Of a DNA stretch of 64,000 bases, positions 57,301 through 64,000 are shown one piece after another; position 1 is the stretch's first letter, and every line of letters begins with the position of its first letter. Under the pieces are notes generated by a model. It searched no databases and was not told where the DNA came from. It saw nothing but the letters and a program-made list of their open reading frames with translations. The DNA is from Thalassomonas haliotis (GTDB lineage: Bacteria > Pseudomonadota > Gammaproteobacteria > Enterobacterales > Alteromonadaceae): NCBI RefSeq assembly GCF_028657945.1, contig NZ_CP059693.1, positions 558,001-622,000 on the forward strand, read 5' to 3'. The position numbers and the translations under genes were made by a program.

Positions 57301-57434
57301 TAGGTATAGGTACGGTGCTGACTTTAGGTGTGGTACCCGTGTTGTATGCATTTTTCTTTAAAGTTCAGTCTGATAGCTCTTCTAGAGCAGATAAGACATT
57401 GAGTGCTGCCATTCAGCAGCAACAGGTGGCCTGA
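54303..57434 (+). CDS. RND family efflux permease
   Basis: Inner-membrane proton antiporter of 1043 aa with twelve helices and two large periplasmic loops (PN, PC), HAE1-like. Helix 4 reads LGLLVDNGIVIAED, in which only the first of the two aspartates of AcrB (D407-D408) is kept, the second being Asn; helix 10 has GIIINNGIVLID, where AcrB has K940. So the proton relay differs from AcrB, as in some other RND branches. Partner of the adaptor gene. The substrate is unknown. Confidence 0.93.
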   Translation: MNITKISFEYRKSIFMLLALMLVNGVFAYFTLPAQEDPTTVVREAIVSTAYPGMSPERVEQLITKTLEKEIRKVPEVKKITSTSETGVSIIHVQIYDRYFNFEDIWQDVRNRVSEAAVNLPDGTMTSQVNDSFGDVSVITLALTADGFNLGQMRDMAKHIRDLLYTVPGTKKVAVLGVQQERIFLESPGAKLAQLGISPQSIVKALQNQNIISSGGQVDTGATSFIVEPSGNFNSLEEISEARISIPGSQDSTALKDIVTVRRGYIDPPDEPAYFNGQPAIMFGVAMLPDYNVPDFNALVKQQVADIQATLPIGYQINLATDQSVQVKDKINGMTGNVLQTLMIVLLVVILFLGMRTGLIVGSIVPFVMLGTLAIMKMAGMMLEQLSLSTLIIALGLLVDNGIVIAEDFKRRLEQGTDRYQAMCQGGKELAMPLLSSSVTTILFFLPLMLAEHVAGEFTRSVSLVILMTLLTSWVLAICVTPIFCYLFIRVNNKGQANVGTSDKETAGGKYYGYYENVLHWILSHKALFMGLVIAIFVLAMGSFKFVAQQFFPNSDRSQVLLYVDLANGTSARQTNRQMKEIFAWLDDKQRFPEIQSYAGYSGFDGPRFVASLSPEDPADNKGFVILNMADAVLLEQLDPFVDKLHRGMIETFPNVSARVKRMFVGPSDSSVIKIQVKGPDKDVLYAKAEAIMSVLHQLPNTKNVRTDWQNRIVKVKVQIDQQRARRAGVTSDDIASALQGYFDGVTVTEFREQDNIIPVVLQARGEERFNLDRLRTVTVFSSALGQGVPLFQVADFVPENQYSRIKRENMFRTISVLATNTAISAQDMQLAINDEIQLLKADLPLNHSIEYDGVIVESAEAQEAMGTSVPMVIGLVIILLVMQFNSYRRAAIIVLTIPLSMIGTVSGLIIMDAPFGFMVTLGIYSLAGIIINNGIVLIDRIDIERRTGVSDYQAIVNACKTRLRPIAMTTITTIMGLLPLIMDPASVFYGMASVLAFGLGIGTVLTLGVVPVLYAFFFKVQSDSSSRADKTLSAAIQQQQVA

Positions 57435-57507
57435 TCTCAAGCTTTCCTTCATCAGGGCACCCGCCTTGGTGAAGGGGATATTTTATTTTGATAATCCTTT
57501 TATTATT

Positions 57508-57547
57508 AAGGATCTTGAAAAAAGTCTCAGAAAATTGAGATCCTTTT
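57508..57547 (+). terminator. Terminator after the RND operon
   Basis: AAGGATCT (57508-57515) and AGATCCTT (57538-57545) pair, with TCTCA/TGAGA as an inner stem, followed by T. Confidence 0.65.
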
Positions 57548-57602
57548 CTAGGGATCTTCCGAGCACAGTGATAGAATATTCTCCAATTTTCGAAATTTCT
57601 AA

Positions 57603-57632
57603 CTCGTCGAACGAGATACAGCTATCGACGAG
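57603..57632 (+). other. Hairpin in the ssb leader
   Basis: Perfect 8-bp arms CTCGTCGA (57603-57610) and TCGACGAG (57625-57632) with a 14-nt loop. CAGCT/AGCTG can form a competing stem. It lies about 60 bp upstream of the ssb start. No LexA box of the CTGT-N8-ACAG form was found nearby. Confidence 0.45.
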
Positions 57633-57695
57633 CTGAATCTATGTTAGTAGCTAAGTCAGTAAGCCAATCTTACTGCATAATTATGGGATTTTTTC

Positions 57696-58403
57696 ATGGC
57701 CGGTGTTAACAAAGTAATCATTTTAGGTAATTTAGGTAAAGATCCTGAAGTACGTTTTATGCCTAATGGTGGTGGGGTAGCTAACCTAACCATCGCAACT
57801 TCAGAAACCTGGAAAGATAAGCAAACCGGTGAGCAAAAAGAAAAAACCGAATGGCACCGTGTGGTAATGTTCGGCAAGTTAGCCGAAATTGCCGGTGAGT
57901 ACCTGAAAAAAGGCTCAAAGGTTTATATCGAAGGTTCCTTGCAAACCCGCAAATGGCAGAACCAGCAAGGTCAAGACCAGTACACAACTGAAATCGTAGT
58001 TCAGGGCTTTAACGGCACCATGCAGATGTTAGACAGCCGTGGCCAAGGTGGCGGTCAAGGCGGTGGTTTCCAGGGGCAGCAGCAAGGCGGTTTCTCTGGT
58101 GGTCAGCAGGCACCACAACAGCAAGGTGGCTTCCAACAGCAAGCTCCTAAACAGCAAGGTGGTTTCCCACAGCAAGGCGGACAGCAAGCGGCTCCACAGC
58201 AGCAGGGTGGCTTCTCTCAGCAGGCACCACAGCAGCAAGCTCCTCAGCAAGGCGGTTTCTCTGGCGGTCAGCAGCAGGCGGCACCTCAACAGGGCGGTTT
58301 CCAACAGCAGCAAGGCGGTTTTGGTCAGCAGAACCAACAGCAAGCGGCTAAGGTTAACCCACAAGAGCCTTCAATCGACTTTGATGACGATATTCCGTTT
58401 TAA
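57696..58403 (+). CDS. ssb: Single-stranded DNA-binding protein with extended tail
   Basis: Essential replication and repair protein, 235 aa (E. coli 178). OB-fold at 1-115 ([51 protein letters not shown]), then a 110-residue Gln/Gly/Pro-rich linker with about seven GGF units (QQGGF), and the acidic tip DFDDDIPF that recruits partners. The linker is longer than usual and is built from short DNA repeats, so its length probably varies between strains. Confidence 0.96.
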   Translation: MAGVNKVIILGNLGKDPEVRFMPNGGGVANLTIATSETWKDKQTGEQKEKTEWHRVVMFGKLAEIAGEYLKKGSKVYIEGSLQTRKWQNQQGQDQYTTEIVVQGFNGTMQMLDSRGQGGGQGGGFQGQQQGGFSGGQQAPQQQGGFQQQAPKQQGGFPQQGGQQAAPQQQGGFSQQAPQQQAPQQGGFSGGQQQAAPQQGGFQQQQGGFGQQNQQQAAKVNPQEPSIDFDDDIPF

Positions 58404-58437
58404 ATAACATAAAAAATAGAGTTTAGTAAAATTATCA

Positions 58438-58470
58438 AAGGCCTGTTTATACAGGCTTTTTTTATTTTTT
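58438..58470 (+). terminator. Terminator of ssb
   Basis: GCCTGT (58441-58446) and ACAGGC (58451-58456) pair around TTAT, followed by seven T. From here to 58700 the sequence is AT-rich with no ORF. Confidence 0.85.
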
Positions 58471-58700
58471 GCTCTAAATTTTGTTGTATCAGATGTTTCT
58501 AGAGTTCTTACATAATTTTTTGTTAAACAAATATTGAATATAACAACAAAGTTTTTACAGAATCAAAAATAGAGGTATCGATTAAGGTAAACAGATTATA
58601 TGGAACCGAAATCATTGTTTTTCTCTGGTGGGAATATACGGCTCTCAAATCAAAAAACTCTTTACTATCAACCTAAATGCTTTTGCATTATTATGAAGGG

Positions 58701-59558
58701 ATGAAAACGTCACTCGCACATCTGCCCCAAATTAAACAGCAGGAATTACAACGGGCTGTTGAGATCATCAGGGAAGAAACAGCTCTCGATATGTTGATCC
58801 TGTTTGGCAGTTATGCCCGTGGTGACTGGGTGGAAGACTTAGATCCCGAAACTTTGCATTATCGCTATCAAAGCGACTTTGACTTGTTGATTGTCACGGA
58901 AACGCTCCAGCAGGCCAATAAAATTGAGTCCAACAACCAGCTTACCCAGCGTTTGCTGAAAACCATTCACAGAACCCCCGTCAGTTTAATTGCCGAAGAT
59001 ATTCACTTTGTAAATAAACGCTTAAGAAAAAGCCAGTATTTTTATATTGATATCAAAAATGAAGGCATAGTGCTTTTTGATTCCGGCAAATTTGAACTGG
59101 CCGACCCTGTTGAAATAACGGTACCGGAAAGGAAAAAATTAGCGCAAGAAGATTTCGACTATTGGTTTAATAATGCCAAAGAGTTTCTTATTGATGTTAA
59201 TAACGCGAGGGGGCGGGATAGCTATAATAAATCTGCTTTTTATCTTCACCAAGCAGCAGAATGTTTATACGGTGCTATTTTGCTGGTATTTACCCGTTAC
59301 AAACCCAGCAGCCATGACTTGGCAAAATTAGCCCGTCGGGTTGCCAGCGCCGAACCTCAGTTTCTCACCGTTTTTCCGCAAAGCACGGAAGAAGAAAAAG
59401 CCAGATTTAAACTGCTGCGCAAAGCCTATGTCGATGCCCGCTATAAACCCAGCTTTAGCATCACCAGGCAGGAGTTAACCTGGCTGGCACAACGGGTGGA
59501 ATATTTGCAGATGTTAACCGAAAAATTATGCCGGGATAAAATAGCCAGCTATGCTTAG
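58701..59558 (+). CDS. Fused nucleotidyltransferase-HEPN protein
   Basis: A 285-aa protein starting at MKTSLAHLPQIKQQE; the upstream ATG at 58677 has no ribosome site. N-terminal minimal nucleotidyltransferase (pol-beta fold): FGSYARGD (35-42) and the metal-binding D59/D61 in SDFDLLI. C-terminal HEPN domain (about 145-280): FYLHQAAE (180-187), R199-x5-H205 (RYKPSSH), a possible R-x4-6-H RNase motif, and the RKAYVDARY segment. Separate MNT and HEPN proteins often form antitoxin-toxin pairs; here both are on one chain. Role is unknown. It is bounded by terminators on both sides, so it stands alone. Confidence 0.88.
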   Translation: MKTSLAHLPQIKQQELQRAVEIIREETALDMLILFGSYARGDWVEDLDPETLHYRYQSDFDLLIVTETLQQANKIESNNQLTQRLLKTIHRTPVSLIAEDIHFVNKRLRKSQYFYIDIKNEGIVLFDSGKFELADPVEITVPERKKLAQEDFDYWFNNAKEFLIDVNNARGRDSYNKSAFYLHQAAECLYGAILLVFTRYKPSSHDLAKLARRVASAEPQFLTVFPQSTEEEKARFKLLRKAYVDARYKPSFSITRQELTWLAQRVEYLQMLTEKLCRDKIASYA

Positions 59559-59640
59559 TAGTTGAAGCCTGATGTTAATTCGGGATTGAATTTCAGCTCA
59601 ATTCAAAATTAATTTTTCATTAACCGCTTCATAGCGTTAA

Positions 59641-59680
59641 AAAACCTCTGATAACTTTATTGTTATCAGAGGTTTTTTAT
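59641..59680. terminator. Bidirectional terminator after the MNT-HEPN gene
   Basis: A perfect 15-bp stem: AAAACCTCTGATAAC (59641-59655) with GTTATCAGAGGTTTT (59662-59676), followed by TT. A-run on the left arm serves the minus-strand gene at 59749. Confidence 0.92.
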
Positions 59681-59748
59681 TGGCCTTGTCTTTGTCGGTG
59701 AGCGCTATCCGATGCCATGTTTGAAAGCTAGCGTGTTGATGGCCGGAG

Positions 59749-62700
59749 TTAACTGGGGTTATTGCTCTGCCAGGCCCGGGTTAAGGCCTCGGCAGATAAA
59801 CTGGTTGTCACTGAGAGTTCTCCCGCTTCTATGGCCTGGCGGGCAGTCTCGTGCAGCTGCTTGAATTCCGGCACTGAGGCCGTGGCCTCTGTTGCCTGAA
59901 AGCCTACCCAGGCATTGCGGCCGCCCCTTTTGGCCAGGTACAGGCTGTCGTCTGCCAAATCTATTACTTGTGACCAGGTTAATGCCTCTGGAAAGGCTGG
60001 ATGAAAGGGGAAGCTGCAAAAACCTATCGAGCAGGTTTTGCTCAGTTGCCGATGACCTTCCAATTCGAAGGTGTGAGCCGCTATCGCAGATCTGAGGCGT
60101 TCGGCAAAAAAATCAGCTTTTTTCCTGGGCAGGTTACGGGTTATTATCAGAAATTCTTCGCCGCCCCAGCGAATAAGAAAATCGGAGCCGCGCAGGATAT
60201 GCTGTAAACGCCGGGAGATCTGAAATAATACCTGGTCGCCTGCACTATGGCCGTAAGTGTCGTTAACTTGTTTGAAGTGGTCGATATCCACCAGAAAAAA
60301 CAATAAGTCTGCTTTTGAAGGAGGCCTGTCTGACTTGTTGTCGAGCCAGTCATGGTATTTTCTCAAACTCAAGGCTATTTCGGCTTCGAGATGTTGCAGC
60401 AGGAAGCGGCGGTTATACAGGCCGGTTAAGGCATCGGTATAGCTTATCTCTTCCAGGCAGGTATGGGCGCAGGCGTTGTCTATGGCAATGGCGGCATAGG
60501 CCGCCAGCGATTGCAAAATGTTGAGATCGCTGGCATCGTAAAAGTGACTTTGAAAACTTTGTACGCTGATAATGCCAATCACTTTGCCTTTGAGCAATAA
60601 CGGGGCATATAACAGGGAAACAGGGTGTTTGCTTATGCTGTTGTCAACCAGGACGCTTGTTCTGTTGTCTATCTTGGCAAGGTAGCGGGAATATTCCTTG
60701 GGGTAGTCGCCGATCAGTATCGGTTTACGGTTTTCAATGCACCAGACGGCAAGCTGGTTCTTGTCGTTCATGCTCCTGTTATAGGGCTTAAAGCGTTTGC
60801 CGTCTTCAATAGCAAGGCGGAACTCAATATGACCCTGCTCGGGATGATAGAGGCCGATACCGAAGACACTGGCGTCGAGTATTTGATTCAGATGCTGATA
60901 AAGGGTTTCCAAGGCGGTATCCAGATCCAGGTTTGCGGTGATGGCCCGGCCTATTTCCCCCAGGGTAGCCAGCTGCCTGGTACGCTCTGCCACCGTAGTT
61001 TCCAGCGCTTGTTTCTGGTCTTTTACCTGATGCAAGCGCCAGTTTAATAAGCCCCAGGCCGACAACAGCAAGGTGAGTATATAAGCGGCACAAGCCCAAA
61101 TGCTTCGGTACCAGGGCGGGGCTATGGTGAAGGAAAATACCGCTTCATTGCTGACGGTGTTATAGAGGTTTTTGGCACGCACCCGAAAGCGGTAGTCTCC
61201 CTCAAACAGGTTGGTGTAATCCTGGTAGTCTTCCGTGCTCCAGGGGGACCATTCCCGGTCATTGCCTTCGAGCAAAACCGAAAAAAGCATGGCATCTTGT
61301 CCGTCAAAACTGGGGGCAGCATAGACAAACCTCAGGGCATTGTCGGCATAAGCCAGGGTGGTGGTGGCCGTGCCTTTAAATGCCAGTTGTTGCTCCCGGC
61401 TCTTCACCTGGCGCAGCAAAGCCGAATATGGCTGCTGATGATTCGCGGAGGCTTGTGGGGTGTAGCGGTACAGGCCATCGGCCCGGCCAAGCCAGAGTAC
61501 GCCGTTATCGTCCTGGTGGATATGCTGCATGCCTTCGGTTGCCGTGCCCGCCAGCGAGCGCAGTGATTGCGATTGCCAGCGGTATTTGCCGTCTGTGTGC
61601 CTGGTGGCAAAACCCGCTTCCATTTGTCCGGTGAGGGGATCCTGGCTATATAACCAAACCCTGTGTGTGGATCCCTGTTGCAGGCTCCACATGGGGCGGG
61701 CTTGCGGAAACAGCTTATTAAACCTGGGATCCGGTTCGAAATGCCCCGTGGACTCGTTAAACCTCAGCAAACCTGCCTGGGTGGCAAAACGCGCTTCACC
61801 GGATACCGGGTATACCCAGTTATTGTTTAAACTCGGCAGTCCCTGGGCCGTGCCAAAACGCTCTACCCGGGCCGGGGTTAACTCGCCCCGGGAATTTCGA
61901 GCGGAAAATTTTACCCGGATAACGCCTGACGATTTTGTTCCAAGCCAGAGTAAACCGCTGTTTTCCTCAAAGATAGTGCGTATTTCGTCCCTGATGTCAG
62001 GCAGCAGCTTACCGCTTTGCCAGCCTTGCTGATTTTTCCGTATTATGGTCAGGCCGTGTCTGTGTCCTATGTATACGCGTTTAGGATCCAGCTGTGATCT
62101 ATGCAGGGACATTACCGCATCGGATGCCTTAATTTTTGTCACCCTGTTCCCGGTAACGGCATAAACTCCCCGGTAATTGGCGACCAGGAGCTCTTCCCCT
62201 GCCGAGGTCAGGCCCCAGGTTTGCGAGCTAACCCCGGGGAGACGGGTAAACCTGGCCTTGGGACCAGTTTGCAGCCGGTATAAACCTTGTGCCGTGCCGA
62301 CATATAAATCCCCCTGGTGGCGGTGTACGGCAAAACATACCCCCACCAGTCCGTTTCTATCATCGAAACGGGTTAACGGGTTTTTGACTTCGGCGCGGGC
62401 CAGGCCGTTATCTGTGGCGATCCAAAGTCCGTTTTCCCGGTCTGAAAAAAGCGCCAGTATGGCGTTGTCCGGCAGGCCCGATTCCTCGGAAAGGTGGCCG
62501 ACTTCATTGCCCCGGGTATCCAGGAAATATATGCCTGCCTGTAGGGTGCCAACGGCCAGTCTGCCATCGCCTAAATTCACCATGGGGAAAATCAGGTCGC
62601 GTTTGAGTTTGGCGTCTATTGCCGTCGGCCAGGGAGTAAAGCCGGTTTGATCAAAGAGAAACAAACCCCGGGTGCGGCTGGCAACCAGCATATCTCCCTG

Positions 62701-63465
62701 TTTTTTTGTTTCCCAGGGCAACATGGCGTAGATCTTTTCATCGGCAAACTGTTTGCCGCCGGGCACCAGGTTGAGTTTATTGTTGGTTAATTCCAGCAGC
62801 CCATGTCCCTTCTCGCGAACAAACAGGCGTTCGCCAACCTGGAACGCCAGGTGAAAACTGTTTGCGGGCGTCCAGGACTGAAATTTTTCTCCCTGCAACC
62901 GCATCAGGCGTTGAAAGCTGGCAAAGATTACGCCTTCGGCAGTGACAAAGGTGTGCCAGACATCAGAAAAATTCCTTTGATCTTCAGATAGTCGAGGTAA
63001 CAGGGAAATATAACGGCTTTGCCCTTTGTTATCGACTTCCAGGTAACCGATTTCCCCCACCGCGCCGACATATACCCGGCCCCGTTCGTCCACCGCCAGG
63101 GATCGTACTGCGGTCTGGTTCGCTACCTTGATTAATCGCCAGTTCTGGCCGTCGAATTCCAGCACGCCCTCGGCGTTGCCGACATAAATGATTCCCCGAA
63201 GATCTTGCACTATCGCCCAGTTTTGGGGTTGGGCCCCGTATTCGCGGGCACTAAAGGTACGCAAAAACGGCAAACCTGCCTCAAGCTGTTTTATGGTCTT
63301 GGTGGAGGCTGATGTGGTTTGAGCGGCTATCAGTGCCGGGTCTGTGTTTACGGGCTTCCCTGCCAGGTCGGGTAAGTTCAGCATATAGATCAGCGAAAAC
63401 ATTACCTTACATATTAAGCGTCGGCTAACTAGCATACGTCTGCGCGCTCTGCTTGGTTTTGGCAT
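59749..63465 (-). CDS. Membrane diguanylate cyclase with two-component-propeller sensor
   Basis: A 1238-aa signalling protein. N-terminal signal segment, then a sensor of ligand-binding propeller repeats (about 60-700; units like QDLRGIIYVGNAEGVLEFDGQNW, DNGLWIATDNGLAR), a Y_Y_Y domain (about 715-785), one membrane helix (ACAAYILTLLLSAWGLLNW), a coiled coil, a GAF domain (about 860-1000) and a GGDEF domain with active site RWGGEEFLI. The inhibitory I-site RGSD lies five residues before it. It should make c-di-GMP in response to a periplasmic signal, with the GAF as a second, cytoplasmic input. Ligands are unknown. Confidence 0.92.
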   Translation of the reverse strand: MPKPSRARRRMLVSRRLICKVMFSLIYMLNLPDLAGKPVNTDPALIAAQTTSASTKTIKQLEAGLPFLRTFSAREYGAQPQNWAIVQDLRGIIYVGNAEGVLEFDGQNWRLIKVANQTAVRSLAVDERGRVYVGAVGEIGYLEVDNKGQSRYISLLPRLSEDQRNFSDVWHTFVTAEGVIFASFQRLMRLQGEKFQSWTPANSFHLAFQVGERLFVREKGHGLLELTNNKLNLVPGGKQFADEKIYAMLPWETKKQGDMLVASRTRGLFLFDQTGFTPWPTAIDAKLKRDLIFPMVNLGDGRLAVGTLQAGIYFLDTRGNEVGHLSEESGLPDNAILALFSDRENGLWIATDNGLARAEVKNPLTRFDDRNGLVGVCFAVHRHQGDLYVGTAQGLYRLQTGPKARFTRLPGVSSQTWGLTSAGEELLVANYRGVYAVTGNRVTKIKASDAVMSLHRSQLDPKRVYIGHRHGLTIIRKNQQGWQSGKLLPDIRDEIRTIFEENSGLLWLGTKSSGVIRVKFSARNSRGELTPARVERFGTAQGLPSLNNNWVYPVSGEARFATQAGLLRFNESTGHFEPDPRFNKLFPQARPMWSLQQGSTHRVWLYSQDPLTGQMEAGFATRHTDGKYRWQSQSLRSLAGTATEGMQHIHQDDNGVLWLGRADGLYRYTPQASANHQQPYSALLRQVKSREQQLAFKGTATTTLAYADNALRFVYAAPSFDGQDAMLFSVLLEGNDREWSPWSTEDYQDYTNLFEGDYRFRVRAKNLYNTVSNEAVFSFTIAPPWYRSIWACAAYILTLLLSAWGLLNWRLHQVKDQKQALETTVAERTRQLATLGEIGRAITANLDLDTALETLYQHLNQILDASVFGIGLYHPEQGHIEFRLAIEDGKRFKPYNRSMNDKNQLAVWCIENRKPILIGDYPKEYSRYLAKIDNRTSVLVDNSISKHPVSLLYAPLLLKGKVIGIISVQSFQSHFYDASDLNILQSLAAYAAIAIDNACAHTCLEEISYTDALTGLYNRRFLLQHLEAEIALSLRKYHDWLDNKSDRPPSKADLLFFLVDIDHFKQVNDTYGHSAGDQVLFQISRRLQHILRGSDFLIRWGGEEFLIITRNLPRKKADFFAERLRSAIAAHTFELEGHRQLSKTCSIGFCSFPFHPAFPEALTWSQVIDLADDSLYLAKRGGRNAWVGFQATEATASVPEFKQLHETARQAIEAGELSVTTSLSAEALTRAWQSNNPS

Positions 63466-63553
63466 TAACTCAATTATAGTTGGAAATTGTCGGGGGAATT
63501 TTTTGATCGGCAGTAAGTTGGCTTCCCCGCTCAGGTTTGGGAAAGTAGAAAAT

Positions 63554-63590
63554 AATAAACCTCTCTTGGGGAGATGAGAGGTTTATTTTA
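63554..63590. terminator. Hairpin terminator before the propeller-GGDEF gene
   Basis: AATAAACCTCTC (63554-63565) and GAGAGGTTTATT (63576-63587) are perfect 12-bp arms, spacer TTGGGGAGAT. It follows the minus-strand gene at 63677-64000. Confidence 0.82.
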
Positions 63591-63676
63591 TTTGTTGTCA
63601 CTATCTGTCAAAGTTGCTGTTACTTTTACTCAGCAGACTGAACATAAAGGGTTAATGAATTTGTGCTTCATTGATT

Positions 63677-64000
63677 TTATATACGGGCTTCAAGGACGAG
63701 GCTTTCAATGGCCTTTCTGAAATTCTCTTCGTTGATGAATGGTTTGGAAAAGAACTCGTTCATTGTCTGTTTAAGGGTTTGAGAGTCATCATCTTTTCCT
63801 GTTAGTCTTAGCATCACCGCACTTTTTACATATTCAAAATCATGGAAACTATCCTCAGACCGGGTTTTTAGTATGTTTAAAACTTCATCAGTCAGCTCTG
63901 ATTTGCTTTGCGCTACCTCCCTAAAGACTCCGGCGGCATCGCGTATGTCACGGTAATCCTTGAAGCTAAAACCGTTTATAACATCAACTTTAGGCGCATA
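63677..64000 (-). CDS. Unidentified protein, C-terminal fragment
   Basis: The frame is open from the right edge of the window to a TAA at 63677-63679, giving the last 107 residues. The fragment is helical and charged (DYRDIRDAAGVFREVAQSKS, LRLTGKDDDSQTLKQTMNEF, NEENFRKAIESLVLEARI). I recognise no domain, so I give no function. The start lies outside. A terminator hairpin at 63554-63590 follows it, which supports a true gene. Confidence 0.7.
   Translation of the reverse strand, partial: YAPKVDVINGFSFKDYRDIRDAAGVFREVAQSKSELTDEVLNILKTRSEDSFHDFEYVKSAVMLRLTGKDDDSQTLKQTMNEFFSKPFINEENFRKAIESLVLEARI

Noticed and set aside
57548-57695. LexA box upstream of ssb
   Set aside because: No CTGT-N8-ACAG sequence was found in either orientation.

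Overview
The window is a 64-kb piece of chromosome from a marine gammaproteobacterium. Gene content and order (lptD-surA-pdxA-rsmA-apaG-apaH, with djlA, rluA and rapA beside it; rplU-rpmA-obgE; a GlyGly-CTERM protein; several chemoreceptors) fit the Alteromonadales, most likely Colwelliaceae (Thalassomonas/Colwellia-like). This placement rests on gene order and protein sequence read by eye, not on a search. Almost all of it is ordinary core chromosome. There is no prophage, CRISPR array, rRNA or recognisable tRNA.

Layout. 0-7.3 kb: tail of an ammonium transporter, a Dyp-type peroxidase, argR divergent from mdh, ispB, rplU-rpmA-obgE, folA. 7.3-8.3 kb: a complete IS1595-family insertion sequence with inverted repeats and an 8-bp target duplication. 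8.5-25 kb: a chemoreceptor; the minus-strand envelope/ribosome-maturation operon lptD-surA-pdxA-rsmA-apaG-apaH; divergent amgK-murU (cell-wall sugar recycling) and djlA; then a DUF3530 protein, rluA and rapA. 25-31 kb: a PIN-PhoH ATPase, a hybrid sensor kinase and a transglutaminase-like protein. 31-40 kb: acyl-CoA dehydrogenase, a GST-like protein, plsC-rraB plus a 53-aa membrane protein, and a cyanide-insensitive-type cytochrome bd oxidase with a GbsR/MarR regulator. 40-50 kb: a GlyGly-CTERM beta-propeller protein, a CadC-like membrane regulator, a MerR regulator divergent from a CDF metal exporter, a MipA-like porin, a second chemoreceptor, pssA. 50-64 kb: amidohydrolase, 2OG-Fe(II) oxygenase, thioesterase, an RND efflux pair, ssb, a fused nucleotidyltransferase-HEPN protein, a propeller-GAF-GGDEF diguanylate cyclase, and the end of an unidentified gene.

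The least expected signal is non-coding. At the 3' ends of four unrelated genes (the ammonium transporter, mdh, the first chemoreceptor and the acyl-CoA dehydrogenase) a tandem repeat of 50-52 bp starts directly at the T-run of the terminator and always lies in the gene's own transcription direction. Two copies have been broken into: the IS1595 element sits inside one unit, and a 47-bp insert with a relative downstream of pssA sits inside another. Several regulatory sites can also be read: a MerR-type promoter with a 19-bp spacer and centred dyad, a perfect inverted repeat in front of the gbsR-like gene, and TTGAA motifs phased at exactly 11 bp in front of the CadC-like regulator.
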